In this document: positions 1-7,599 of the stretch, one piece after another
Layout: each line of letters starts with the position of its first letter
Numbering within the stretch: position 1 is the stretch's first letter
Assembly (NCBI RefSeq): GCF_003347605.1
Contig: NZ_QDFZ01000017.1
Location: forward strand, 62,001 to 126,000
Source of the DNA: Chryseobacterium sp. KLBC 52
GTDB taxonomy: Bacteria > Bacteroidota > Bacteroidia > Flavobacteriales > Weeksellaceae
Length of the DNA: 64,000 nucleotides
Reading direction: 5' to 3'
Translations under genes and position numbers: made by a program
Notes under the pieces: model-generated
The model's input: only the letters and a program-made list of their open reading frames with translations
Told to the model about the DNA's origin: nothing
The model's database searches: none

Positions 1-118
1 CTACAGAGACTTCTTCCATATCTGCAGTGACCATTCTTGAAGCAATGGTTGAGTTGTAGATGGCTACGATTTTATTTAAATCTGCCAACTCAGCATTTCT
101 GAATTTTAATTTTTCCAT
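1..118 (-). CDS. GNAT family N-acetyltransferase, N-terminal fragment (cut by window edge)
   Basis: The gene begins at the ATG ending at 118 and runs off the left edge, so only about 39 residues are visible. They start MEKLKFRNAELADLNKIVAIYNS. This resembles the N-terminus of phosphinothricin/amino-acid acetyltransferase-like GNAT proteins, where the first strand and helix carry an R-x-A-x-x-x-D-x-x-x-I pattern. The acetyl-CoA binding motif is outside the window, so the substrate cannot be judged. The family call rests on N-terminal similarity only. Confidence 0.6.
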   Translation of the reverse strand, partial: MEKLKFRNAELADLNKIVAIYNSTIASRMVTADMEEVSV

Positions 119-459
119 GAATATTAGATTCAACTAATTCTAATACAAAAATACAAAATTTTAAAAACACCCCTGTAGATTTCATCTATTTTATCCAAAT
201 TTTAATATTAAAACAGAAAAAACCCTTGAAATAACACCAACACTCAAATCTGTTTTAATGTTTTTGAATACGCAAAGGCGCAATAAGATTGAAAGCTAGA
301 ATATTTTTAAGGCGCAACGATTTTACCTCGCATAAAATTAAATTCTGATCATTTTATTGCTCGAGAATTATGCTGATTAAGATCGCTAGTGAAAAATCTG
401 CGCAATCTCCTCAATCTGCGGGAAAAATTACCCTAATTCCATTAGCATATTCAACAAAA
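119..459. other. Intergenic region, no gene; degenerate repeat-like DNA
   Basis: No open reading frame with coding character is visible in this stretch of about 340 bases. Two phrases recall dispersed non-coding repeats of Chryseobacterium-like genomes: a CGCAAAGGCGCAA segment near 270-282 and an AATCTGCGGGAAAAA segment near 411-426. I cannot tell whether they are functional. Confidence 0.5.
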
Positions 460-1023
460 TTATTTCAAATCTTTTAAAATTCTATTTAAACTTCTTACTG
501 CAATTCCGAGATAGGCAGCCATATCTTCTTTGGAAATTTGAATATTTTGTTTAGACTGCATTTGAAGCAACTGTTTCAAAGTATGTTCTACCGTATAGAG
601 TTGCTGATAGGATGCTCTGCTGGATGTATTAATAATCCGTTCTGCGAAAGACTCTAAAAGAAGATGGTTCAGCACAAGATCATTTTTAATCAAAGATTTA
701 AAAGCAGGAATCTTTACAGCATATACGGTAACTTCCGAGAGTGCTTCAATGCTGCATAAGCAATTGATATTCTTGATAAGCTCCACTTCTCCTATTACCT
801 CACCGCTTCCCAGAAATTCTACAATGTATTCTTTTCCATTCTCTTCCACGAAATAACATTTGACAATGCCTTCTTTAATCAGCATGACATGAGAAAGCTG
901 ATGATCCTGTACCAGTATTCTATCCCCTGCAGAGAAAGGTTTTACTATAATATCATCACTATCATTCTGCTTTTTATACAGTTCATCCAGATAGTTTAAA
1001 AATGTCCGATTCGTTCTTAGCAT
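460..1023 (-). CDS. Crp/Fnr family transcriptional regulator
   Basis: The 187-residue protein starts at the ATG ending at 1023. A TTG start 15 bases upstream is possible but less likely. Residues about 28-115 form a cyclic-nucleotide-binding beta-roll, with FSAGDRILVQD, GIVKCYF and GSGEVIGEVELI being typical. The C-terminus holds a helix-turn-helix (SKEDMAAYLGIAVRSLNRILKDL). The conserved phosphate-binding R-x-A-A of true CRP is absent, as in many Bacteroidota members, so the ligand is unknown. It is divergent from a HAD phosphatase gene, with about 75 bases between the two ATGs, and may regulate it or itself. Confidence 0.85.
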   Translation of the reverse strand: MLRTNRTFLNYLDELYKKQNDSDDIIVKPFSAGDRILVQDHQLSHVMLIKEGIVKCYFVEENGKEYIVEFLGSGEVIGEVELIKNINCLCSIEALSEVTVYAVKIPAFKSLIKNDLVLNHLLLESFAERIINTSSRASYQQLYTVEHTLKQLLQMQSKQNIQISKEDMAAYLGIAVRSLNRILKDLK

Positions 1024-1099
1024 ATTCACCCGGGACAAATGTCCTTTTCTTATTGACTTTTTATATTGAATTTTGCGGACAGAAAATTACAAAACAAAA

Positions 1100-1789
1100 A
1101 TGAATAATCATATTACTACGATTGCCTTTGATGCAGATGACACGCTTTGGATCAACGAACCTTATTTTCAGGAAGCAGAAAAAGAATTCTGTATACTCCT
1201 TGAGAATTATCTTCCACAACATTCGGTATCACAGGAATTGTTTACAACAGAAATGCAGAATCTCCATCTGTATGGCTATGGAGTAAAAGGATTTATGCTG
1301 TGTATGATTGAAACCATCACTAGAGTTTCTAATAATACAGCTTCATTGGAATTAGTCAATAAAGCTATTATTCTTGGTCAGGAGCTTCTTCAGAAACCTA
1401 TAGAATTATTGGATGGAGTTACCGAAACTCTTGAAAGTTTAAAAGGAAAATACAGACTGGTTGTGGCCACAAAAGGCGATTTGCTAGATCAGGAACGTAA
1501 ACTGAAAAATTCAGGATTACAGGATTATTTTCATCATATTGAAATCATGAGTGACAAAAAAGAACACGACTACAAAAAGCTTTTGAAACATCTCGACTGC
1601 CAACCTGAAAACTTTCTGATGCTTGGAAATTCTATCAAATCTGATGTTCTGCCGGTATTAGAAATCGGTGGTTATGCTGCTCATATTCCTTATCATGTCA
1701 CCTGGAGTCATGAACAGCATGATGTAAACCTTGAACATCCTAATTTTATAGAGCTTAAAAGTATTGATGAGATTTTGAAGCATCTTTAA
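1100..1789 (+). CDS. HAD superfamily hydrolase
   Basis: The ATG at 1100 gives 229 residues beginning MNNHITTIAFDADDTLW. A TTG 27 bases upstream in the same frame would add nine residues that look non-coding. HAD motif I is DADDTLW (nucleophile D10, acid D12). Motif II is the VATKG stretch, the motif III lysine lies in the DKKEHDYKKLL region, and motif IV is MLGNSIKSDVLP. A helical C1-type cap sits between motifs I and II. The layout fits small-molecule phosphatases of the phosphoglycolate phosphatase-like group. The substrate is unknown. The gene is divergent from the Crp/Fnr regulator. Confidence 0.8.
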   Translation: MNNHITTIAFDADDTLWINEPYFQEAEKEFCILLENYLPQHSVSQELFTTEMQNLHLYGYGVKGFMLCMIETITRVSNNTASLELVNKAIILGQELLQKPIELLDGVTETLESLKGKYRLVVATKGDLLDQERKLKNSGLQDYFHHIEIMSDKKEHDYKKLLKHLDCQPENFLMLGNSIKSDVLPVLEIGGYAAHIPYHVTWSHEQHDVNLEHPNFIELKSIDEILKHL

Positions 1790-1888
1790 TTTTTAAAACC
1801 ATTAAGTTTTATTAAGAGGATAAGATCATTAAGATGAGCTTCGCTTTAAGTTTTAATACAACTTCCTTATTATATTTTTTAATCAAAA

Positions 1889-1920
1889 AAAGAGACTGTT
1901 TATAGCAAACAGTCTCTTTT
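1889..1920. terminator. Bidirectional rho-independent terminator
   Basis: An 11-base perfect stem, AGAGACTGTTT (1891-1901) with AAACAGTCTCT (1907-1917), is flanked by A-rich DNA on the left and a T run on the right. It lies between the convergent HAD and S9 peptidase genes and can serve both. Confidence 0.8.
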
Positions 1921-1925
1921 GTCAT

Positions 1926-4328
1926 TTATTTCTTCAAACACTTTTCAAGGAACTGATCCTGTTCCCATAAAAGGTGTAAGATATTTTCTTTGGCCTGATA
2001 ACCGTGGGCTTCTTTGGGAAGAAGAACCATTTTCACCGGAGCTCCAAGATTTTTCAGTGCCTGGAAGTATCTTTCCGTCTGCAATGTAAATGTTCCCGGA
2101 TTATTATCTGCATCCCCATGAATCAGAAGAAGCGGTGTCTTCATTTTGTCTGCATGCATGAACGGAGACATTGTGTTGTAAATTTCCGGAACATCCCAAT
2201 AATTTCTCTGCTCACTCTGGAATCCGAATGGTGTCAGCGTTCTGTTATAAGCACCACTTCTTGCAATTCCACAGGCAAAAAGGTTAGAATGGGTCAGAAG
2301 GTTTGCTGTCATAAATGCACCGTAGGAATGTCCTCCTACAGCCACTTTCTTTTTGTCGATATATCCTAAATGGTCTACCGCATCAATGGCAGCCGCTGCA
2401 TTGGCTACGAGCTGAGGAATAAATGTATCATTAGGTTCTGTTTTTCCTTCTCCGATAATCGGGAAAGCAGCATCATCAAGAACAGCGTACCCTTTCGTCG
2501 TCCAGTATACAAAAGATCCGTAGTAAGGGAATGTAAAATCGTTAGGGTTTTGGGTATTCTGCCCTGCCGTATTTTTATCTTTATATTCTGTAGGATAAGC
2601 CCAAATTAACAGAGGAAGTTTCTCTTTTTTTGCTTTTCTGTCATAATTGGCAGGAAGATAAAGAGTTCCCGTTAACGTAACACCATCATTTCTTTTGTAA
2701 GTAATCACTTCTTTGTAAACATCTTTGATGCTTTCAAAAGGATTGGCAAAGTTGGTGACAGCTTCTGCTTTGCTGGATTTAATATTCTTTTTAAAGTAAT
2801 TAGGATACAGGCTTGGTGACTGCTGAGTTGTAAGAATTTCACCTTTTGATGCATTAAGAATATCAATGATTTCTTCTTTACCATTTTTTAAATTCGAAGT
2901 GTAAAGTCTTTTCTTTTTCAGGGATTTTACATCCATTTCATCAATAAAAGGATGTTGTCCGTCTTTGGTAAACCCATCTCCTATCAGATAAGCTTTTCCA
3001 CCTTTCATATCAATCACATATCTTCCGTATTGATTCTTCGTAGTGTTAAAGTTTCCGGGATCACTATAAACATCCTGGTAATTCCGGTCATCGAAAACTT
3101 TAGATTCTCCGTTGTTGAGATCCAGCAGATATGATTTTGTATTTCTTGTGTCATACCAGCCTTCAGAAACAATGGCATAATGATCATTAGTCCAGACTAC
3201 GTCTCTATATCTTTGTTTTGTTTTGAAGAAGGATTTAGGAGATGCTGTAAACGGAGCTTCCCAGGTAAATATCTCATCTCTGAAATCTGCGCTTTTAGAC
3301 TGATCTCCTCCATCCAAAGCTTCAGCAAAGGTAAGAGTGGCAGGAGCATCACTTCTCCATGCCATACTTCTTTTTCCGGTTCTTACAGAGGAGAATCCTT
3401 TTGGCATGATTTCATTCAAAGGAACATCATTTACTGTTTTTACAGTATTTCCTTTCATATCATAGACCAATGTTGCTGATGGAAATCTGCTGAGCGGCAC
3501 TATGTAGGAGAATGGTTTTTTAATCACGGTAGCCAACAGGTAATTTCCGTCCGGAGAAAAACTTAAGCCGGCATACATATCCTGATCTTTCAGTTTCTTA
3601 AGATTTCCTGTAAGATCTACATTATAAATTTCAGAAGCAGTAAGGGTTTCAAAATTCTTTTCATCCTGAGGGTTCTTCAAAAGATCCTGATAGGTTCTGT
3701 TTTGAGAGACTTTACCATCAGCTGTAGAAACAATCGGACCTGTCGGAAGATCTTTGTCTGCATCTATAAGAGCGACTCTGTTTTGTGGAAGAGTTCTGAT
3801 CAGAAAGTTTTGAGAGTCATTATACCAAATATAAGGCATTCCTAAGTTGGCGTTCAGATTATCGGCTGTAATTTTTTTGGCAGTTGCAGTTTCCATATCC
3901 ACAATCCAAAGCTCCACTCCTTTAGCTGTTGTATTGGTAAATGCCAGTTTCTTTTCGTCCGGTGAAAAGGAGACGTAAGCAATTTTTGGATTGGAAGGCA
4001 GGTTTTTTACCTGAATCTCATTTTTATCATTGATCTTTCTAATCTTCAGATTATTTGAGTAGGTCATACTGCTTGAAATATTGGTTACCGGATTGATTCT
4101 CAGTCCGCCAAGTTTCATTTCATTCTGACTGAGATCTTCCAATGTTTTATATGTAGGGCGATAAGTAAACACTACCCAGTCTTTTTTACTGTTCATCAGA
4201 ACACTTGGAGGTCTTTCATAATCTGCCAGTTTTAAAATCTCAGCAGAAGGTTTCTGATACGTAATATTTTCCTGTGCATCGTAAAAATTGAGAAATGCCA
4301 GAAGGCAAATAGTCAGTTTTATCTTCAT
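1926..4328 (-). CDS. Secreted S9 family prolyl oligopeptidase-type peptidase
   Basis: An 800-residue serine peptidase with a cleavable signal peptide (about residues 1-18, ending DAQ). The N-terminal two thirds form a beta-propeller with repeated SPDG/SPDE phrases. The C-terminal alpha/beta-hydrolase domain has nucleophile S668 in GGHSYGAF, D741 in HGDADNN and H775 in EAHGY. The opening region (ERPPSVLMNSKK... LGGLRINP) resembles the glutamyl-endopeptidase-like S9 subgroup known from plant chloroplasts and bacteria, so cleavage after acidic residues is possible but unproven. It probably acts in the periplasm on peptides. It is transcribed alone and shares a terminator with the HAD gene. Confidence 0.85.
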   Translation of the reverse strand: MKIKLTICLLAFLNFYDAQENITYQKPSAEILKLADYERPPSVLMNSKKDWVVFTYRPTYKTLEDLSQNEMKLGGLRINPVTNISSSMTYSNNLKIRKINDKNEIQVKNLPSNPKIAYVSFSPDEKKLAFTNTTAKGVELWIVDMETATAKKITADNLNANLGMPYIWYNDSQNFLIRTLPQNRVALIDADKDLPTGPIVSTADGKVSQNRTYQDLLKNPQDEKNFETLTASEIYNVDLTGNLKKLKDQDMYAGLSFSPDGNYLLATVIKKPFSYIVPLSRFPSATLVYDMKGNTVKTVNDVPLNEIMPKGFSSVRTGKRSMAWRSDAPATLTFAEALDGGDQSKSADFRDEIFTWEAPFTASPKSFFKTKQRYRDVVWTNDHYAIVSEGWYDTRNTKSYLLDLNNGESKVFDDRNYQDVYSDPGNFNTTKNQYGRYVIDMKGGKAYLIGDGFTKDGQHPFIDEMDVKSLKKKRLYTSNLKNGKEEIIDILNASKGEILTTQQSPSLYPNYFKKNIKSSKAEAVTNFANPFESIKDVYKEVITYKRNDGVTLTGTLYLPANYDRKAKKEKLPLLIWAYPTEYKDKNTAGQNTQNPNDFTFPYYGSFVYWTTKGYAVLDDAAFPIIGEGKTEPNDTFIPQLVANAAAAIDAVDHLGYIDKKKVAVGGHSYGAFMTANLLTHSNLFACGIARSGAYNRTLTPFGFQSEQRNYWDVPEIYNTMSPFMHADKMKTPLLLIHGDADNNPGTFTLQTERYFQALKNLGAPVKMVLLPKEAHGYQAKENILHLLWEQDQFLEKCLKK

Positions 4329-4444
4329 ATAAAATTCATTTTCTACGAATGTAGTGAATTTTAAAAGAATATTAACATTAAAATAAGACTCCTTTTGGTG
4401 TCATATTTATTTTTTGTTACATTGATCTTACAAATTAAAATAAT

Positions 4445-4583
4445 ATGAAAATTATCAAAGGTAAATTTAAAAAAGATCAACGGAGGAAGTGCTCCATTAT
4501 GCGATTCAGGCTTTATGGCCTGCAGAGTAAGAGATGAAAACGGAGCCCTGATCTGGGAATGCTTACCTAACTGTAATTATTAA
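4445..4583 (+). pseudogene. Double-glycine leader (bacteriocin-like) peptide gene broken by a one-base shift
   Basis: The ATG at 4445 is followed by a run of four A (4448-4451). Read straight, the frame gives an unrelated 30-residue product. In the neighbouring frame, codons from 4449 encode KLSKVNLKKINGG and then a short cysteine-bearing peptide (SAPLCDSGFMACRVRDENG... ending ECLPNCNY), with stop TAA at 4581-4583. Removing one A joins ATG to this frame and gives a 45-residue precursor with a typical GG leader and four cysteines in the core. No start codon exists in the second frame, which has TGA just before it. A terminator follows directly. This is an inactivated gene, a phase-variable tract or a homopolymer sequencing error. 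Confidence 0.65.
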
Positions 4584-4591
4584 TAACAGAA

Positions 4592-4618
4592 AAGGCACTC
4601 CATTTCCTGAAGTGCCTT
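4592..4618. terminator. Terminator shared by the small peptide gene and doxX-like gene
   Basis: AAGGCACT (4592-4599) pairs with AGTGCCTT (4611-4618) around an 11-base loop. A-rich DNA lies to the left and T-rich DNA to the right. Its position eight bases after the peptide reading frame supports plus-strand transcription of that locus. Confidence 0.7.
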
Positions 4619-4646
4619 GTTTATTTTATTTTATATTGTTGTAAAC

Positions 4647-5075
4647 TTACCAATCTGAAGCTCTTTTTCTTCTTTCAATCATATGATCTACTGAAGCTTT
4701 TCCAGCTCCGATTACCATAAGCAAAAGATAAACGGAAAGATAGATAAGGCTCATTTCTCTTTTTTCGAATGGATCTGCTCCATGCACTACAAAACCTGCA
4801 ATAATCATTGTAAAGATTAAAAATCCCAGAGCAACTCTTGTAAAAAGCCCCAATATGAGGAGTATTGAACAAACAAATTCAGCAAAAACCGTAAGGATCA
4901 ATGACACCTGCGGTCCCAATCCCAGAAAATCAAAAAACTCGATTTTACCACCTGCCAGCAGCATCTGAAGTTTTGGAAAGCCATGAGAAAGCATGGCAAA
5001 ACCTACAAACACTCTCACCACTAATAAAACAATATCTTTAGGTATTGAGCTTGAATTTGAATTATTATAGTTCAT
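4647..5075 (-). CDS. DoxX family membrane protein
   Basis: A 142-residue integral membrane protein with four predicted transmembrane helices. The segments VLLVVRVFVGFAMLSHGFPKL, LILTVFAEFVCSILLILGLFTR, ALGFLIFTMIIAGFVVHG and LIYLSVYLLLMVIGAGKASVDH are typical of the DoxX/SURF4-like fold. Family members sit in the inner membrane. Roles in thiol or redox homeostasis have been proposed for some, but no substrate can be read from the sequence. It is monocistronic. Confidence 0.8.
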   Translation of the reverse strand: MNYNNSNSSSIPKDIVLLVVRVFVGFAMLSHGFPKLQMLLAGGKIEFFDFLGLGPQVSLILTVFAEFVCSILLILGLFTRVALGFLIFTMIIAGFVVHGADPFEKREMSLIYLSVYLLLMVIGAGKASVDHMIERRKRASDW

Positions 5076-5143
5076 GTACTAAAAAATTTATACTAAGGTA
5101 GTAAAAAATCTTTTAATACAACGGGATTACAAGCTATTTTAGT

Positions 5144-6019
5144 CTATCTGTAACCGAAATTTTTAAGATCTCTATCGTTCTTTCGCCAGTCTTTTTTCAC
5201 CTTTACAAAAAGGTTTAAATGAATTTTTTTGGTGAAAAACTTCTCAAGGTCTAATCTGGCTTCAGTTCCAACTTTTTTAATCGCTTCTCCTTTGTGCCCG
5301 ATAATAATTCCTTTTTGGGTATCTCTTTCTACATAAATAATAGAGTCTATAAAGATAATTCCTTCTTTCTCCTTGAACTGTTCAGTCACAACTTCTACAG
5401 AGTAAGGAATCTCTTTATCATAGTTCAAAAGAATTTTCTCACGGATGGCCTCATTAACGAAAAATCTTTCAGGTTTATCTGTGTACTGGTCTTTATCGTA
5501 GTAAGGTGGATTCTCAGGAAGCAGAGATTTTATTTTAGGTAAAATAACTTCTGTATTGAAGGCATTCAATGCAGAGATAGGTAAAATTTCAGCCTTTGGA
5601 ATTCTGGCATGCCAGTCTTCTACCAATTTTTCAAGACCTGCCTGGTCCGTCTGATCTACCTTATTTAGGAGAAGAAGTACAGGAACAGGGATTTTATTCA
5701 ATTTATCAATTAAAAATTCTGATGGTTCTGCTTTATCGGTAACATCTACAATAAACAGGAAAACGTCAGCATCCTGCAAAGAGTCCTTTACAAAATCCAT
5801 CATTTTCTCCTGCAGTCCGTATTTTGGATCCAATACTCCCGGAGTATCAGAAAATACAATCTGAAGATCATCTTCATTATAAATACCAAAAATTCTGTGG
5901 CGGGTTGTCTGAGCTTTCTGCGTTACAATCGCCAACTTCTCTCCCATCAATTGGTTAAGCAAGGTCGATTTTCCCGCATTGGGCTTTCCAACTATATTTA
6001 CAAATCCAGCTTTGTGCAT
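5144..6019 (-). CDS. era: GTPase Era, ribosome biogenesis
   Basis: Starting at the ATG ending at 6019 the protein has 291 residues, the normal Era length. The reading frame stays open for 43 more codons upstream, but that stretch overlaps a -7 promoter box and has no Era homology. G motifs are G1 GKPNAGKST (11-19), G2 within TTRHR, G3 DTPG, G4 NKVD and G5 SAL. The C-terminal KH domain contains GIIIGHKGEAIKKVGTEAR. Era binds the 3' end of 16S rRNA during 30S maturation and is generally essential. It appears to be transcribed alone. Confidence 0.95.
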   Translation of the reverse strand: MHKAGFVNIVGKPNAGKSTLLNQLMGEKLAIVTQKAQTTRHRIFGIYNEDDLQIVFSDTPGVLDPKYGLQEKMMDFVKDSLQDADVFLFIVDVTDKAEPSEFLIDKLNKIPVPVLLLLNKVDQTDQAGLEKLVEDWHARIPKAEILPISALNAFNTEVILPKIKSLLPENPPYYDKDQYTDKPERFFVNEAIREKILLNYDKEIPYSVEVVTEQFKEKEGIIFIDSIIYVERDTQKGIIIGHKGEAIKKVGTEARLDLEKFFTKKIHLNLFVKVKKDWRKNDRDLKNFGYR

Positions 6020-6039
6020 AAAAATAATATTACGAACTG

Positions 6040-6047
6040 CAAAGTTA
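6040..6047 (-). promoter_or_regulatory. Candidate -7 box upstream of era
   Basis: The minus strand reads TAACTTTG, matching the Bacteroidota -7 consensus TAnnTTTG, 20 bases upstream of the era ATG. It falls inside the longer open frame, which argues for the shorter Era start. The -33 TTG is not clear. Confidence 0.5.
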
Positions 6048-6146
6048 GTAAAACAAAATTGGTCTTTACGGTTAATCTTGATTTTTAAAGAAAAAAGAGA
6101 GTTATATTGTGAAATACAGGATTGTAAAAGCTTAAACCACCCCGTC

Positions 6147-6186
6147 AAAAATTCTTTGAATTTTCGCCACCCCTCCAGAGGAGGGG
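6147..6186. repeat. Paired hairpins in intergenic DNA
   Basis: Two stem-loops sit back to back. AAAATTC/GAATTTT has a three-base loop (6148-6164), and CCCCTCC/GGAGGGG has an AGA loop (6170-6186). The second is very GC-rich for this genome. The arrangement recalls REP-like dispersed elements. It lies between the divergent era and Crp/Fnr genes, so it is not a terminator for either. Confidence 0.55.
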
Positions 6187-6303
6187 AATTTTGCTCTTTC
6201 CTTTGTAATTTTGACGATAAATAAGTTGAATTCGGAATAATTTTATTACAATATTTCTAATAAAAAATATCTGATAATTTTGTATTGCATTACTTAAAAC
6301 TGA

Positions 6304-6311
6304 TATTTTTG
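6304..6311 (+). promoter_or_regulatory. Candidate promoter of the Crp/Fnr regulator at 6331
   Basis: TATTTTTG matches TAnnTTTG. TTG triplets at 6280-6282 and 6285-6287 give 21- or 16-base spacing to the -7 box, close to the usual Bacteroidota arrangement. The ATG follows 20 bases after the box. Confidence 0.5.
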
Positions 6312-6330
6312 ACTATTAGAATTCATCTTT

Positions 6331-6894
6331 ATGAATATAGACCAGATTCTTGATAAGGTTTACCTTCTTCCTGAGACCTCAAAAAACAGTTTAAAAGGGC
6401 ATATCACCGAAGTTTCCCATCCTAAAGGCTTTTGTCTGATGGAAGCTGATAAAGTGATTCCTTATCTGTATTTTATAAGAAAAGGGATCGCACGCGCTTA
6501 TTCTTCAACAGCTGACAATGATATTACTTTCTGGTTCGGAAGTGAGGGACAATGTATTCTCTCGATGAAAAGCTATGTAGAGGACAAACCTGGCTATGAA
6601 AGTATTGAGTTACTTGAAGACTGTGATCTGTACCGAATGGAAACGGAAAACCTAAGAAAACTGTTCAATGAAGATATCCATATTGCCAACTGGGGACGAA
6701 AGCTGGCAGAAGCAGAAATGATAAAATCTGAAGAACTGATTATTTCCAGGCAGTTCAAAACTTCTCTGGAACGTTATAAAGATATTATTAATTATCAGCC
6801 GGACTTACTTAAAAGAGTTCAGCTGGGGTATATTGCGTCGTATCTTGGGATTACTCAGGTAAGTTTGAGTAGAATACGGGCCGAAATCAAGTAG
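6331..6894 (+). CDS. Crp/Fnr family transcriptional regulator
   Basis: A 187-residue protein. An N-terminal cyclic-nucleotide-binding-like roll (about 20-115, with YLYFIRKGIARAYSS and ITFWFGSEGQC) is followed by a connecting helix and a C-terminal helix-turn-helix (YIASYLGITQVSLSRIRAEI). This short architecture is common in Flavobacteriia, where such regulators often sit beside a small transporter or enzyme gene. The next gene, 230 bases downstream on the same strand, encodes an SMR pump and is the natural candidate target. The effector is unknown. Confidence 0.85.
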   Translation: MNIDQILDKVYLLPETSKNSLKGHITEVSHPKGFCLMEADKVIPYLYFIRKGIARAYSSTADNDITFWFGSEGQCILSMKSYVEDKPGYESIELLEDCDLYRMETENLRKLFNEDIHIANWGRKLAEAEMIKSEELIISRQFKTSLERYKDIINYQPDLLKRVQLGYIASYLGITQVSLSRIRAEIK

Positions 6895-6924
6895 ATTAAA
6901 AAATTCTTTGATCCTTAATTTATG

Positions 6925-6990
6925 TTTGGGCTAAAGCCAACGGAATGATCTTTTATATTATAAGCGGACTAAATTCCACTCCTATTGATC
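6925..6990 (+). repeat. Dispersed paired-hairpin repeat, copy A (degenerate)
   Basis: GGCTAAAGCC at 6929-6938 is followed after about 25 bases by a decayed second hairpin (GCGGACTAAATTCCACT) and the CCTATTGA tail. It belongs to the same family as the elements near 22567, 28000 and 63498. It lies between the Crp/Fnr gene and the SMR pump gene. Confidence 0.65.
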
Positions 6991-7126
6991 TGATGGCAGT
7001 CTCCTATTCAAATCCTCCAGCTTCCATCTTCCTTCCTTTACAACTATTCTCAATTTCATTTTTTAACAATTGTAAAATTTTTTCTCCTGTCAAATTCTGA
7101 AATTTGCAGTAGTAAAATTTTAAAAA

Positions 7127-7459
7127 ATGAATTGGTTAATATTAGTTATCGCAGGATTATTTGAAGTTGCCTTCGCATCATGTCTGGGAAAGGCAAAAGA
7201 AACATCCGGAACTGAAATGTACCTTTGGTATGCAGGATTTCTGATCACAATGACAATCAGTATGCTTTTACTGATCAAAGCTACTCAAACTTTGCCTATT
7301 GGTACTGCTTATGCGGTATGGACGGGAATCGGAGCTGTGGGAACTGCCTTAATGGGAATTATATTCTTTAAGGATCCTGTAAGTTTCTGGAGAGTATTTT
7401 TTATTGTAACGCTTATTGGCTCTGTGGTAGGATTAAAGGCTGTTTCTTCCTCACATTAA
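7127..7459 (+). CDS. SMR family efflux protein, SugE/Gdx-like
   Basis: A 110-residue protein with four transmembrane helices and the essential membrane glutamate (E13, in LFEVAFA) of small multidrug resistance proteins. The segment LPIGTAYAVWTGIGAVGTALMGI is closer to the SugE/Gdx (guanidinium exporter) branch than to EmrE. The likely role is proton-coupled export of guanidinium or small quaternary cations across the inner membrane as an antiparallel dimer. A Crp/Fnr regulator gene lies upstream and a strong terminator follows. I found no guanidine riboswitch motif upstream. Confidence 0.85.
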   Translation: MNWLILVIAGLFEVAFASCLGKAKETSGTEMYLWYAGFLITMTISMLLLIKATQTLPIGTAYAVWTGIGAVGTALMGIIFFKDPVSFWRVFFIVTLIGSVVGLKAVSSSH

Positions 7460-7495
7460 AAAGCGCATAAATTTCTATCTATATTTAAAAATGGG

Positions 7496-7525
7496 AACCG
7501 TCTTCGTACTGAAGGCGGTTTTTTA
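7496..7525 (+). terminator. Terminator after the SMR gene
   Basis: AACCGTCTTC (7496-7505) pairs with GAAGGCGGTT (7511-7520), with one G-T pair, followed by a T run. Confidence 0.75.
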
Positions 7526-7599
7526 AATCATTTTCAGGTTTTGATTTATTTGACAAGAAAAAGAAATTCTTTTATATCTTTACCGGAAACTTTTAATCT

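Noticed and set aside
6020..6148. 43-codon N-terminal extension of Era
   Set aside because: The ATG at 6019 gives the normal Era length, and a -7 box lies inside the extension.
6895..7126. Guanidine riboswitch upstream of the SMR gene
   Set aside because: No recognisable guanidine-I ACGR-type or guanidine-II/III core was seen. The space holds a degenerate hairpin repeat instead.
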